The translations under genes and the position numbers were made by a program. DNA of 64,000 bases, taken from contig JAAUPE010000007.1 of NCBI GenBank assembly GCA_012034595.1, positions 1 through 64,000 of the forward strand, written 5' to 3'. The notes under the pieces are model-generated. The model saw nothing but the letters and a program-made list of their open reading frames with translations, had not been told where the DNA came from and searched no databases. The stretch comes from Calothrix sp. CSU_2_0. GTDB taxonomy: Bacteria; Cyanobacteriota; Cyanobacteriia; Cyanobacteriales; Nostocaceae. Shown here piece after piece: positions 38,056 through 47,448 of the stretch (the stretch's first letter is position 1; each line of letters opens with the position of its first letter).

Positions 38056-38913
38056 TTAACTCAAAAGAAATTTTTCGATGGCGGCTGCGACACCATTTTG
38101 TTCGACATTGGGAGCAATCCATTGTGCGATCGCCTTGACTCCATCAGGGGCATCACCCATTGCGACACCAATACCAGCATATTGCAGCATTTCTAAATCA
38201 TTAAAATTATCACCAATAGTCATGACATTAGCTGGTTGAAGTCCCAGCATTTGTTCTGCGAGGTAGCGAACTGCTGTACCTTTATTCACAGATGGATTTG
38301 TCGCTTCAAAGAAGGTTGCCACTGAGGTGGTCAGGTAAAGTTCTGCGGGTGTATATTGACGACGTAAATTTCCTAGTAACTGACTAATAATATTGGCATC
38401 ATCGCACAGAGCTAGAACTTTGGTTGGTTCATTGCCGAGGGTTTCGCGCAAATCACCAACAGGAATAGCATTTATATTGGAACGTTTTGCATAGATTTTG
38501 CTTTCCCTGGTGAGTTCCCGCACATAGAGTTCGTCATTGATATAAAAATGTACCGATAATAAGTCCTTTAATTCGGGTTGCTCGAAATAATCGAGTAATT
38601 GCTCGGCTGTTTCCCGTTTGACTGTAAGGTGTCGGTGAATTTTACTTGTTGCGGGTTCTTGAATCCAAGCACCTTGATATGCAATTAAAGGTAGAGTTGA
38701 ACCGATTTCCTGATGGAAACGCAAAGCCGAGCGATACATTCTTCCAGTGGCGATCGCAACTTGGATTCCTTTTGTTTGTGCTTGTGCGATCGCACGAGTC
38801 ACTGTTTTGCTAATCCTATTTGAGTGTCCGGCGATCGTCCCATCAATATCGACTACTAGCAGTTTGATATCATTTGTCGATGTATTCTCATTGGTCATCA
38901 AAGTTTTTTGCAT
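38056..38913 (-). CDS. Cof-type HAD-IIB phosphatase
   Basis: A HAD hydrolase of about 285 residues. Motif I is VVDIDGTIAG (nucleophile and acid/base Asp), motif II ATGRMYRSA, motif III lysine in SVNKGTAVRYL, and motif IV MTIGDNFNDLEMLQYAG; the large C2B cap lies between motifs II and III. Cof proteins dephosphorylate sugar phosphates, nucleotides or cofactors such as pyridoxal phosphate; the natural substrate cannot be read from sequence. The track start at 39102 adds 63 residues that are unlike the family and overlap a convincing opposite-strand gene, so I place the start at MQKTLMTNEN (38913) or the Met five codons later. Confidence 0.88.
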   Translation of the reverse strand: MQKTLMTNENTSTNDIKLLVVDIDGTIAGHSNRISKTVTRAIAQAQTKGIQVAIATGRMYRSALRFHQEIGSTLPLIAYQGAWIQEPATSKIHRHLTVKRETAEQLLDYFEQPELKDLLSVHFYINDELYVRELTRESKIYAKRSNINAIPVGDLRETLGNEPTKVLALCDDANIISQLLGNLRRQYTPAELYLTTSVATFFEATNPSVNKGTAVRYLAEQMLGLQPANVMTIGDNFNDLEMLQYAGIGVAMGDAPDGVKAIAQWIAPNVEQNGVAAAIEKFLLS

Positions 38914-38975
38914 AAATAGCTGTCTCATCAGGTGAATCCCCAGTATGAGGTTATCAGGGTGACAGTGTACAGCAT

Positions 38976-39107
38976 ATGAAAAAAGATTTGCACGTAAGGT
39001 TGAGTGAACGTAGATTAAATAAGTTACGCCAATACGCAGTAGACAAGGATAAAACGATAACTCAAGTAATAGAAGAATTAATTGATACCTTGTTGGAAAC
39101 AAAATAA
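38976..39107 (+). CDS. 43-residue ribbon-helix-helix (CopG/Arc-like) DNA-binding protein
   Basis: This ORF is too short for the track: MKKDLHVRLSERRLNKLRQY, then AVDKDKTITQVIEELIDTLLETK and a TAA. LHVRLSERR gives the DNA-contacting ribbon, and the alternating pattern after it gives the two helices of the RHH fold, including the helix N-cap (KTITQVIEELID). Size and pattern match stand-alone CopG-type repressors and antitoxins. No toxin gene is adjacent: polA follows 290 bp downstream and the HAD gene is divergent. It could be an orphan antitoxin or small repressor. No strong Shine-Dalgarno precedes the ATG. Confidence 0.65.
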   Translation: MKKDLHVRLSERRLNKLRQYAVDKDKTITQVIEELIDTLLETK

Positions 39108-39393
39108 ATACTTTGGCACAATCTCACATTGACTGAGTACAGTACAGATGTGAGGATAAAAGCTGTTTCAGCTAATGCCGCATCTGGGGAGAAGGGAAAA
39201 AAGAATAATACTAGGACTTACCAAAAAGACTAAGCAATACAATTAACGAGCTAATCTCTTGGTTTAATATCGCACCTTGTATATTATCCTTGGCTTTTTG
39301 GAAAAGTCGAGGATATTAAATAAAAGACCAATGTTCCTGATGGGAAGCTAATGGCTACAATAAAGGGTGTCGATCGCAAAAAAGTAAATTAAG

Positions 39394-42381
39394 TTGACTT
39401 CCGAATCTTCTACCGCACAACGTCCAACGTTCATCCTTGTCGATGGACACTCACTCGCATTCCGTTCGTACTTCGCTTTTGCAAAAGGACGAGAAAAGGG
39501 ATTGCGAACAAAATCGGGAATCCCCACCAGTGTTTGCTTTGGTTTCCTCAAATCGCTTTTGGAGGTAATTGCCAAGGAACAACCCAGTAATATTGCGATC
39601 GCATTCGATTTGGGTTTACCGACTTTTCGTCATGAAGCTGATGATACCTATAAAGGCGATCGTCCGGGTACTCCTGAAGATTTTGTTCCGGATTTGAAAA
39701 ATCTGCACGAATTATTGGATGCGCTCAATCTCAAGGTGTTGACTGCACCAGGTTATGAAGCGGATGATATTTTGGGAACTTTATCACAAAAAGCTACTAA
39801 TGCTGGCTATCGGGTGAAAATTCTCACGGGAGATAGGGATTTATTTCAATTGGTTGACACGGAGAAAGAAATCAAGGTTCTCTATTTAAGTAAGGAATCG
39901 TTACAGCGATCGAGTTCTGGTTTACCTGAGTTTGGAGAAGCGGAAGTTAAGGATAAACTTGGTGTTTTACCTTCGCAGGTGATTGATTATAAAGCGCTTT
40001 GCGGTGACAGTTCTGATAATATTCCTGGTGTGAAGGGAATTGGTGATAAAACCGCAATTCAATTATTAAATACGTATAATTCTCTTGATAATGTCTATGC
40101 TTCGTTAAGTGAAATTAAAGGTGCAACTCTGAAAAAGCTGGAAGCTGGCAAGGAGGATGCCCAAAGGTCGCGCTATTTAGCTACTATTGTTCAAGATGTT
40201 CCTATTGAAATAAATTTAGATGACTGTAAGTTAGAAGGTTTCGATACAAGTAATCTAATACCAATTTTAGAGAAATTAGAATTTAATTCGTTTCTTGGGA
40301 AAATCAATCAAATACAAGAACGTCTTGGTGGTGTTATCGCTGAAAATCAAGATTCTTTGACAGATAAAATAACTAATACAAATCAAGATAGAACTAATAC
40401 TAATACTAATATTAATACTGTTTCTAACAGTTCAGTTTCTAGCAGCGATTTCGATTTATGGTTTTGGAGTCCAGAGGATACCGACGCATTACAACAACAA
40501 CCGACTTCTGATGTTCAACCGCAAATTATTGACACTGAAGCGAAATTAGATGAGTTAATTAAAATATTAAAGAGTTACACAAATCCACAAATACCTGTGG
40601 CATGGGATACGGAAACTAGCGATTTAGAACCTCGTGATGCAAAATTGGTCGGTATTGGTTGTTGTTGGGGTATCAAACCTGGTGAAGTTGCTTATATTCC
40701 CCTAAATCATTGTCAAGGTGAAAATCTAAGTCAAAATTTGGACTTAGAAACAACACTTGCAAAGCTAAAGCCAATACTCGAAAATGATGAATATCCAAAA
40801 GCTTTCCAAAATACTAAATTTGACCGTTTAATTTTTAGATGTCAGGGAATTAATCTAGCTGGAACTGTATTTGACACAATGTTAGCTAGTTATGTTTTAA
40901 ACCCAGATAATAGTCACAATTTAAATGCGATTACCGAGCGATATTTGGGTTTAAATTTAAATACCTATGAAGATTTGGTTCCCAAAGGTAAAAATATTGG
41001 CGATATTGAGATTAAGAAAGTTGCTTATTATTGCTGCTTACAAGTTCATGCCACATTTCAACTGGTTGCAAAGATGCGGGAAGAACTTGAGAAAAATTCA
41101 ATTTCTTTAAAGTTACTTTTGGAAGTTGAACAACCGCTTGAACCAGTTTTAGCGGAGATGGAATATTCGGGAATCCGTATCAATACAGATTATCTGCAAG
41201 AACTTTCGCAAATTTTAGAAACTGATTTAGCTAAGTATGAAAAAGAAGTTTATGAAATTGCTGGGGAAACATTTAATTTAGGTTCTCCCAAAAAACTTAG
41301 CCAAATTTTATTTGAAAATCTAGGTTTAAGTACTAAATATTCGCGCAAAATCCAAACAGGTTATTCTACAGATGCCGCAACTTTAGAACGTTTAAGTGAA
41401 GTTGACAATACGGGAATTATAGAAGCAATTATCGAATACCGTACACTTTCCAAATTAAAATCTACTTATGTCGATGCATTACCAAAATTAGTACGTCCAG
41501 ATACTCAGCGCATCCACACAGATTTTAATCAAACTGCAACATCTACAGGACGTTTATCTTCATCGAATCCCAACTTACAAAATATCCCAATTCGGACTGC
41601 ATTTAGTCGTCTTATTCGTAAAGCATTTTTACCTCAAAATGGATGGTTGATGGTAGCTGCTGATTATTCGCAAATAGAATTACGAATTTTAGCTCATTTA
41701 TGTGAAGAACCAATTTTGTTGCAAGCTTATCAGAATAATGAGGATATTCACACAGTTACCGCAAGATTAATGTTTGAAAAAGACGATATTTCCGATAGCG
41801 ATCGCAGAGTAGCTAAAATCATTAATTTTGGTGTAATTTATGGTATGGGTTCGCTGAGATTTTCCCGTTCTACTGGTGTCGATAAAAATTTAGCGAATGA
41901 GTTTATCAAGAAGTTTTATACCCGCTATCCCAGAATTTTTGAATATTTGGAAACTGTGAAAAAGCAAGCTATATCTAATGGCTATGTTGAGACTATTTTA
42001 GGTCGTCGTCGCTATTTTGATTTTACAGTCAATAGTTTACGAAATTTAAAAGGCACGAATCCCGAAGAGATTGATTTGAGTAAGCTGAAAAATTTAGGTG
42101 CTTACGATTCTGGTTTACTTCGTGCTGCTGCAAATGCTCCAATTCAAGGTTCTAGTGCTGATATTATTAAGATTGCAATGGTACGTATGCAAGAGGTTTT
42201 AAAAAACTATCGAGCTAGATTGTTGTTACAAGTTCATGATGAATTGGTGTTTGAAGTTCCACTCAATGAATTAGATGAATTACAAGTACAGATTAAGTCA
42301 GTCATGGAAAATGCGGTAAGTTTACGAGTTCCATTGTTAGTCGAAGCTCGTGCTGGTGATAATTGGATGGATACAAAGTAA
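39394..42381 (+). CDS. polA: DNA polymerase I
   Basis: A 995-residue, three-domain polymerase for Okazaki fragment processing and repair. The 5' nuclease domain starts FILVDGHSLAFRSYFAF and holds ILTGDRDLFQLV and GDSSDNIPGVKGIG (H3TH). The 3'-5' exonuclease-like domain has WDTETSDLEP (Exo I) and FQNTKFDRLIF (Exo II), but Exo III reads YYCCLQVHATFQ, with Gln-550 where the metal-binding Asp is expected four residues after the Tyr. The polymerase domain is complete: motif A AADYSQIELRILAHL, motif B RRVAKIINFGVIYGMG and motif C LLLQVHDELVFEVP. A poorly conserved Asn/Thr-rich linker (about 325-375) joins the nuclease and exo domains. The start is a TTG (MTSESSTAQ), close before the nuclease fold. 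Confidence 0.97.
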   Translation: MTSESSTAQRPTFILVDGHSLAFRSYFAFAKGREKGLRTKSGIPTSVCFGFLKSLLEVIAKEQPSNIAIAFDLGLPTFRHEADDTYKGDRPGTPEDFVPDLKNLHELLDALNLKVLTAPGYEADDILGTLSQKATNAGYRVKILTGDRDLFQLVDTEKEIKVLYLSKESLQRSSSGLPEFGEAEVKDKLGVLPSQVIDYKALCGDSSDNIPGVKGIGDKTAIQLLNTYNSLDNVYASLSEIKGATLKKLEAGKEDAQRSRYLATIVQDVPIEINLDDCKLEGFDTSNLIPILEKLEFNSFLGKINQIQERLGGVIAENQDSLTDKITNTNQDRTNTNTNINTVSNSSVSSSDFDLWFWSPEDTDALQQQPTSDVQPQIIDTEAKLDELIKILKSYTNPQIPVAWDTETSDLEPRDAKLVGIGCCWGIKPGEVAYIPLNHCQGENLSQNLDLETTLAKLKPILENDEYPKAFQNTKFDRLIFRCQGINLAGTVFDTMLASYVLNPDNSHNLNAITERYLGLNLNTYEDLVPKGKNIGDIEIKKVAYYCCLQVHATFQLVAKMREELEKNSISLKLLLEVEQPLEPVLAEMEYSGIRINTDYLQELSQILETDLAKYEKEVYEIAGETFNLGSPKKLSQILFENLGLSTKYSRKIQTGYSTDAATLERLSEVDNTGIIEAIIEYRTLSKLKSTYVDALPKLVRPDTQRIHTDFNQTATSTGRLSSSNPNLQNIPIRTAFSRLIRKAFLPQNGWLMVAADYSQIELRILAHLCEEPILLQAYQNNEDIHTVTARLMFEKDDISDSDRRVAKIINFGVIYGMGSLRFSRSTGVDKNLANEFIKKFYTRYPRIFEYLETVKKQAISNGYVETILGRRRYFDFTVNSLRNLKGTNPEEIDLSKLKNLGAYDSGLLRAAANAPIQGSSADIIKIAMVRMQEVLKNYRARLLLQVHDELVFEVPLNELDELQVQIKSVMENAVSLRVPLLVEARAGDNWMDTK

Positions 42382-42409
42382 AAAGGTATAAAGGTATTTT
42401 AGATTTTGG

Positions 42410-42595
42410 ATTTTAATTTCCTTCTGACTTCTAATTTCTAACTTCTGATTTCTAACTTCTAATTTCTAACTTCTGATTTCTAACTTCTGATTTCTAACTT
42501 CTGATTTCTGATTTCTGACTTCTAATTTCTGACTTCTGACTTCTGACTTCTAACTTCTAACTTCTGACTTCTGATTTCTGACTTCTCGATTTTAA
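42410..42595. repeat. Long STRR array (TTCTGAC/TTCTAAC/TTCTAAT)
   Basis: More than 20 tandem 7-mers of TTCTGAC, TTCTAAC, TTCTGAT and TTCTAAT type follow polA. This is the longest STRR array in the window. Confidence 0.9.
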
Positions 42596-42612
42596 ACAAT
42601 AAATATACTCTA

Positions 42613-42720
42613 ATGGTAATATCCGATCGCTGGCTAGAATGGTTAACTGTATTTAGTTATATTGGGTTAACACTATTTGTAATTGGGTGTATTCTCATTG
42701 CGGGAAAAAATAAAGCTTAA
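42613..42720 (+). CDS. 35-residue single-helix membrane protein, unknown
   Basis: A short ORF not in the track: MVISDRWLEWLTVFSYIGLT then LFVIGCILIAGKNKA and a TAA. It has a polar N-terminus with two Trp, one transmembrane helix and a basic end, the look of small subunits of photosynthetic or NDH-1 complexes, but I cannot match it to a named one. It ends four bases before the stop of the opposite-strand LapA-like gene. Its start is just after the STRR array; no clear Shine-Dalgarno is seen. Confidence 0.45.
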   Translation: MVISDRWLEWLTVFSYIGLTLFVIGCILIAGKNKA

Positions 42721-42724
42721 TTTC

Positions 42725-43000
42725 TTAAAAATCTTCATCGCTAAAAAATTCCGGTTCATCATCAAACTTAGAATTCCCACCTCCTGAACCCGCAAAACCC
42801 CATAAAGGTTTGAGAATTGCCACACTAATCATCCCAATACCCGCACTAAACGCTAAAACCAAACCAAACGGTATTTGAATCGACTGGGAAGAGAGAAATT
42901 TTAGAGATATTGGTTCTGCATTTTGAACTGAAATAACCGCGATCGCAATCACCCAAACTGCAATGATTAGTGATGTCAATAAGTTCACAATAGTTTTCAT
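42725..43000 (-). CDS. LapA-domain (DUF1049) membrane protein
   Basis: A 91-residue protein with two transmembrane helices (about 7-25 and 43-66) linked by a short loop, VQNAEPISLKFLSSQSIQIP, which has the N-A-x-P and PFG features of LapA/DUF1049 proteins, and a Gly/Asp/Glu-rich acidic tail (FDDEPEFFSDEDF). E. coli LapA takes part in control of lipopolysaccharide synthesis. Cyanobacterial members are unstudied as far as I know. It stands alone, with 470 bp of non-coding DNA upstream. Confidence 0.82.
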   Translation of the reverse strand: MKTIVNLLTSLIIAVWVIAIAVISVQNAEPISLKFLSSQSIQIPFGLVLAFSAGIGMISVAILKPLWGFAGSGGGNSKFDDEPEFFSDEDF

Positions 43001-43466
43001 TTTATTAATTTATATCAAGTTTTGTAAATTTTTTATAATTACAATCATAAAGATTTTAGTTCCAAAATCAATAGGTACAATACTAGTAGTGGCTGACAAA
43101 ATAGAAAATATTTAAACCAGTTTGATAACTAGAAAATTTGTATCTAAGATAGCTTTTGTATTTGTCACAATAGATATAGCAGAGTCCGAGAATTTTCATT
43201 CTGTGGTGCTTCAACTCAAATTTGAGTATGGGAAGAAACTACAATTAATTTTTTAATAGTATAGATTGTATCCAAATAGTAACTAAATTAAGATTCTTAG
43301 TTTTGTACTAGAACTAATTGCCGTATAAATAATTGCTCTATTTTTACTAAGTGTCTATTTTTTATGACATTAATGCTGAATTTTATTTACATCTTTGTTT
43401 AAATCTTCAAAGTCAGCTAATTTCAGATAATTTGCTAACTATATTTTCTCTCACCCAACCCGAACA
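43001..43466. other. AT-rich divergent intergenic region, no recognised signal
   Basis: Separates the LapA-like gene from the nuclease gene. No ORF or hairpin stands out. Confidence 0.5.
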
Positions 43467-44318
43467 ATGTCAACCCCTGAGCGACCATTCGCCAGTTATC
43501 ATCTTTGGTCTTTAATTGCCCCAGCAGAGGGACAACAACGCTGGCATTGCCAAATGCGAAGGGGGTTTATTAAAGCACGGCAACATGAACCGCAAGTCAA
43601 AGCGCTGCTCAAAAATGTGAGTCCATCACAGAGTGTAGGTTTATTAGCACAAAGAGGTGTGTACGAGTTTCATTACAATCCTAGACTATTGAAAGTAGCA
43701 AACGGAGTTGAAAAAGTTGCAGAGTTGTTGAAATTAAGCGAAAGCAGTGACGAAGTTCGACAACGGGTAATACAAATTTTGAAAAATTATTACTCATCCC
43801 CAATGCTGGCAGATAAAAGGATTTTGCTGTTAACACGAGGAGATGAAGGATTCCCCAAAGCGATCGCAATCAAAAAAGAAAATTACAGTTTCCGCTTGTA
43901 TGCAACAATGGACTGCGTTTTTATCGAACGTGATACCTCTTTGGAATCAATATCGAATTTACGTACTTTGCATATTCTCGATTTTAAAACTGGTAAATCT
44001 CCATTCGACCAACGACAAGCTTTAGTTTATTTATTGGCAGCTCGTTATTTATACCCTGAGTATGAAGCGGTAGCATCTTTTTATAATTTAGAGTCTGACA
44101 AAAAATCAGAGTTGATTGCTATATCTAATCATGAGTTAGATAATGTTGAAAATGAACTAGCTGATATTGCCCAAAAACACCAGGAAGATATGTCTAGATT
44201 CCACGAAGAATCACAAATTTTTAGTATGATTTTCCCACCAAACCCAGGCTATCATTGTCGTTTTTGTCCATTTAAGTCTATCTGTAAATTTTCCAGTGTC
44301 ACTGTGGCTCGACTTTAA
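43467..44318 (+). CDS. PD-(D/E)XK nuclease-family protein (RecB/Cas4-like)
   Basis: A 283-residue protein with the RecB-type PD-(D/E)XK core in its middle: LYATMDCVFIERD gives the first Asp and LHILDFKTGKSPFDQ the D-x-K with its Lys, followed by QALVYLLAARYLYP (motif Q-x3-Y). Near the C-terminus CRFCPFKSICKF supplies three cysteines; with another Cys further upstream this may bind an Fe-S cluster as in AddB/Cas4-type nucleases. No cas genes are present, so a CRISPR role is not supported. It may act in DNA repair. The start ATG is followed by STPERPFASYHLW, and no better start exists. Confidence 0.8.
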   Translation: MSTPERPFASYHLWSLIAPAEGQQRWHCQMRRGFIKARQHEPQVKALLKNVSPSQSVGLLAQRGVYEFHYNPRLLKVANGVEKVAELLKLSESSDEVRQRVIQILKNYYSSPMLADKRILLLTRGDEGFPKAIAIKKENYSFRLYATMDCVFIERDTSLESISNLRTLHILDFKTGKSPFDQRQALVYLLAARYLYPEYEAVASFYNLESDKKSELIAISNHELDNVENELADIAQKHQEDMSRFHEESQIFSMIFPPNPGYHCRFCPFKSICKFSSVTVARL

Positions 44319-44757
44319 TATTTGTGGGTTGTAGGTGTAATTAATTTACTCTCTAAAATTCAAAATTTAAAATATCTTTGGAATCAATCAAGATGTGTAT
44401 GAAAATACATTTTTTATTAATTTTTCTATTAATTTTAGATTAAAAATGCAATTTTTATATCCTCCGGAAACAGCTTTCATCCTCGTGAATAAGGAAGCTG
44501 TATAGGTTAGTGAATCTCATCATCACTTTGGATTTAAATGTATTTTGAATTATAGTTTTCTCTTTTTCCAATTGCCTTGTCATTCGATTAAAATAATTAC
44601 GGCACTGGAACTGTGATTAATTTTGCTGTTACTTAATACATTTGAGTTAATTAAATGGCGACAATAGTAAACCACTCTGAAAGAGCATTGTAGTCAAGTA
44701 ACACATCATCACGAAACCCATGGTTAATCAGTTTAGTCCCAAGGGAGACATATAAAT
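44319..44757. other. Intergenic region with one hairpin
   Basis: ACAGCTTTC and GGAAGCTGT (about 44469-44501) form an imperfect stem that might terminate the nuclease gene. No gene seen. Confidence 0.45.
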
Positions 44758-45429
44758 ATGAAAATGTGGAAGTTGACTGTTACAGTGCTTATCTTTGGTG
44801 CAGTAGCATCAGCTTGGAAAATTAGTTCAATTCATATTAGCAAAGCTGATGTTTACAATGTTTCCGCAAGTACCCGCTTCAAGCCAAGCAAAACTAGTGA
44901 ACTAAATACTAATATAACAATAACAAGGGATTTTGAACACTCTTTACAAATTAATCCCAACAATACAAATTCTTACTCAAAAAATGCTTTCAATGAATAT
45001 AAATTAGGCAATTATCAAGGTGCAATTGACAACTATAACCTAGCGTTAAAAGTCAATCCTAATGATGCAGAAATCTACAGCCATCGAGGAGCAGCAAAAG
45101 CCAGTTTAAAAAAATATCAAGATGCGATCGCAGATTATGATAAAGCCATCGAAATCAATCCCGAATCAGTGGAATCTTATGTAAATCGGGGACTTTTGTT
45201 TGCCAGTTTAGGGAATTACGAAAAAGCAATCCAAGACTACAATATATCAATTAAAATCGATCCTAAATACGATAATGCTTACTTCAATCGGGGAGTTGCA
45301 CACTACAAATCAGGCAACAAAAAAGCCGCAATTGCAGACTCGAAAATACTCGCACAACACTACAAAAGCCAAGGTGCAGCGGTTGACGCAGAGGAAATAC
45401 TGAACAGCATGAAGCAATTTGATAAGTAG
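44758..45429 (+). CDS. Tetratricopeptide-repeat protein, exported
   Basis: A 223-residue protein with an N-terminal hydrophobic signal (WKLTVTVLIFGAVASAW) and about four TPR units from residue 75: AFNEYKLGNYQGAIDNYNLA, RGAAKASLKKYQDAIADYDK, RGLLFASLGNYEKAIQDYN and RGVAHYKSGNKKAAIADSK. The repeats follow the 34-residue pattern with G8/A20/P32-type residues (IDPKYDNAYFNRG). TPR stacks bind protein partners; which one is not evident. A strong hairpin terminator follows, so it forms its own unit. Start ATG lies right after CATATAAAT with no strong ribosome site; AGGGAGAC is 9 bases upstream. Confidence 0.85.
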   Translation: MKMWKLTVTVLIFGAVASAWKISSIHISKADVYNVSASTRFKPSKTSELNTNITITRDFEHSLQINPNNTNSYSKNAFNEYKLGNYQGAIDNYNLALKVNPNDAEIYSHRGAAKASLKKYQDAIADYDKAIEINPESVESYVNRGLLFASLGNYEKAIQDYNISIKIDPKYDNAYFNRGVAHYKSGNKKAAIADSKILAQHYKSQGAAVDAEEILNSMKQFDK

Positions 45430-45546
45430 AGGTGTTTTCATGCAGTTCGATTTAGGATTGATAATCTTCCTAGAAACCCTATTGTATAGTGCCTGTACAT
45501 GTTTCTATAAAATATCCCAATTATAGACTTATCAATTGTATGATTC

Positions 45547-45580
45547 TTAGGGGCAGAGTTTATTCTGCCCCTAAAATTTT
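45547..45580. terminator. Strong terminator hairpin after the TPR gene
   Basis: TTAGGGGCAGA pairs with TCTGCCCCTAA over 11 base pairs around a GTTTAT loop and is followed by AATTTT. Confidence 0.8.
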
Positions 45581-45642
45581 GGGTTCAAATTAGAATTCAA
45601 TCTTGAAAATTTACAACTTAAAATCTAAAACTTAAAAATCCA

Positions 45643-47409
45643 ATGATTAACCAACAGACACCAACATTACAACGCTTTGGAAAATATTTAATTCCACATC
45701 GCAAAACCATTCCCATCGCACTAGGGTTTGTAATTCTTGCTGCAATAATGCAGGGGTTAGCTCCATTTTTAATTGGTTGGTCGATTGATAATCTAATTGC
45801 TAAAGGGAACTTGCCAGGATTGATGCAAATATTATTGCTAATCTTAGTTGTTTATTTAGCTGGATTTACAGCGACACGTGCCCAAATTCTGCGGACAAAT
45901 TGGATTACTCAAAACGTACTGGCACAACTGCGGCAAGACATCTTCACCAAACTACAAACCCTACCACTCAGCTTTTTTGATACGAGTTCCGCAGGGGATT
46001 TAATGAGTCGCTTGCTAAATGATGTGAGTACAGTCAATCAAGTATTTGGACTTGCGATCGCGCAAATTGTCGGTAGTATATTTAGTTTACTGGGAATTGC
46101 GATCGCAATGCTTGTGGTTAATCTCCAATTAGGGTTATTAAGCAATATTGTGATTCCTTTAGTGGTTATTATTACTACCGTTTTTGGTAAATTGGCACGC
46201 AATAAATTTCGCGTCACACGTCAAAGTATTAGCGAACTTTCAACTAGGATAGAAGAAGATTTAGGAAGTATTCGCGAAGCCCAATTATTTAACCGCAGCG
46301 AATTAAATATCAATAATTTTAACAAACTCAATGCTGCAAACCGCAAGGCAAACATTCAAGCAGTAACAATTACAGCAGCTTTTTTACCGACTATAGATGT
46401 TTTAAATACCCTATCAGTCGCAGCTATATTCGCATATGGTAGCTATCTTGTAATTATAAATAAGATGACTGTGGGAACTGTAACAGCTTTTCTGATTTAT
46501 TTACAGCAATTTTTCCAACCACTGCAAATTCTCAGCCAATTTTACACCCAAGCTCAATCCGCATTAGCTGGACTAGAACGGATTTTTATACTATTAGATG
46601 AACCATCTCAACTTACTGATGCAATTGATGCCATAGAAATGCCGCAAATTAATGGAAAAGTTGATTTTGAAAATGTGACTTTTGGCTATAAACAAAATCA
46701 AACTGTACTTAAAAACGTCAATGTACATGCAAAATCAGGAGAAATGATAGCACTGGTTGGTGCAACAGGAGCAGGTAAAAGTACGATTATAAACTTGATT
46801 TTGCGCTTCTATGATGTCACAAAAGGAGCTGTTAAAATTGATGGGATTGATGTTCGTCAAGTAACGCAAGCGAGTTTACGTCGTCAAATTGGTATAGTGT
46901 TGCAAGATATGGTTTTGTTTAGCGGTACTATTGCCGAAAATATTGCCTTTGGAAATCCAGAAGCGACACCAGCAGAAATCGAAGCAGCAGCAAAAATTGC
47001 CAATGTCCATGAATTTATTTTGACGCTTCCCCAAGGTTACGATACAGCAGTGGGAACAAGAGGGGTTAGCCTATCTCAAGGACAAAGACAGTTAATTAGT
47101 ATTGCCCGTGCAGTGTTAGTTAATCCGCGAATTTTAATATTAGATGAAGCAACAAGTAGCATCGATACTCGCACTGAAGAATTAATCCAAGATGCAATGT
47201 CAAAACTTTTAAAAAACCGGACAAGTTTTGTAATTGCCCATCGTTTGAGTACGGTGACACAAGCTAATAAGTTATTAGTAATTCAGCAAGGTGAAATTCT
47301 TGAACAAGGTACTCATGCTGAATTAATTGCCCAAAACGGAGTTTATGCAAACCTATATTCTTTACAATTGGGTGCAGATACTATCTCTACCATATCCCCA
47401 ACTTATTGA
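45643..47409 (+). CDS. ABC exporter half-transporter (TM288/BmrD-like half, LSQGQ signature)
   Basis: A 588-residue type-IV ABC exporter half: six transmembrane helices (residues 20 to about 310) followed by the ATPase domain. Nucleotide-binding motifs: Walker A GATGAGKST, Q-loop IVLQDMVLFSG, signature VSLSQGQRQLISIAR, Walker B ILILDEATSSID with the catalytic Glu, and H-loop IAHRLS. The signature is LSQGQ rather than LSGGQ. This combination is known from the canonical-Walker-B half of heterodimeric exporters such as TM287/288 and LmrCD. The second ABC half, at 51118-52910, has exactly the complementary changes. Likely function: export of lipids or drugs from the cytoplasmic membrane; substrate unknown. 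Confidence 0.93.
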   Translation: MINQQTPTLQRFGKYLIPHRKTIPIALGFVILAAIMQGLAPFLIGWSIDNLIAKGNLPGLMQILLLILVVYLAGFTATRAQILRTNWITQNVLAQLRQDIFTKLQTLPLSFFDTSSAGDLMSRLLNDVSTVNQVFGLAIAQIVGSIFSLLGIAIAMLVVNLQLGLLSNIVIPLVVIITTVFGKLARNKFRVTRQSISELSTRIEEDLGSIREAQLFNRSELNINNFNKLNAANRKANIQAVTITAAFLPTIDVLNTLSVAAIFAYGSYLVIINKMTVGTVTAFLIYLQQFFQPLQILSQFYTQAQSALAGLERIFILLDEPSQLTDAIDAIEMPQINGKVDFENVTFGYKQNQTVLKNVNVHAKSGEMIALVGATGAGKSTIINLILRFYDVTKGAVKIDGIDVRQVTQASLRRQIGIVLQDMVLFSGTIAENIAFGNPEATPAEIEAAAKIANVHEFILTLPQGYDTAVGTRGVSLSQGQRQLISIARAVLVNPRILILDEATSSIDTRTEELIQDAMSKLLKNRTSFVIAHRLSTVTQANKLLVIQQGEILEQGTHAELIAQNGVYANLYSLQLGADTISTISPTY

Positions 47410-47448
47410 ATAAGTCAGGAGTATGGGAGAAAAGAAAAAATTCAACTA

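Noticed and set aside
38914-39102. N-terminal 63 codons of the track ORF for the HAD phosphatase
   Set aside because: They have no family similarity, precede the usual HAD start and overlap the opposite-strand RHH gene.
42410-42595. CRISPR-like look of the long repeat after polA
   Set aside because: Units are 7 bp without spacers; it is an STRR array.
43467-44318. Cas4 assignment for the nuclease
   Set aside because: No cas genes or CRISPR array anywhere in the window, and the cysteine pattern is incomplete.
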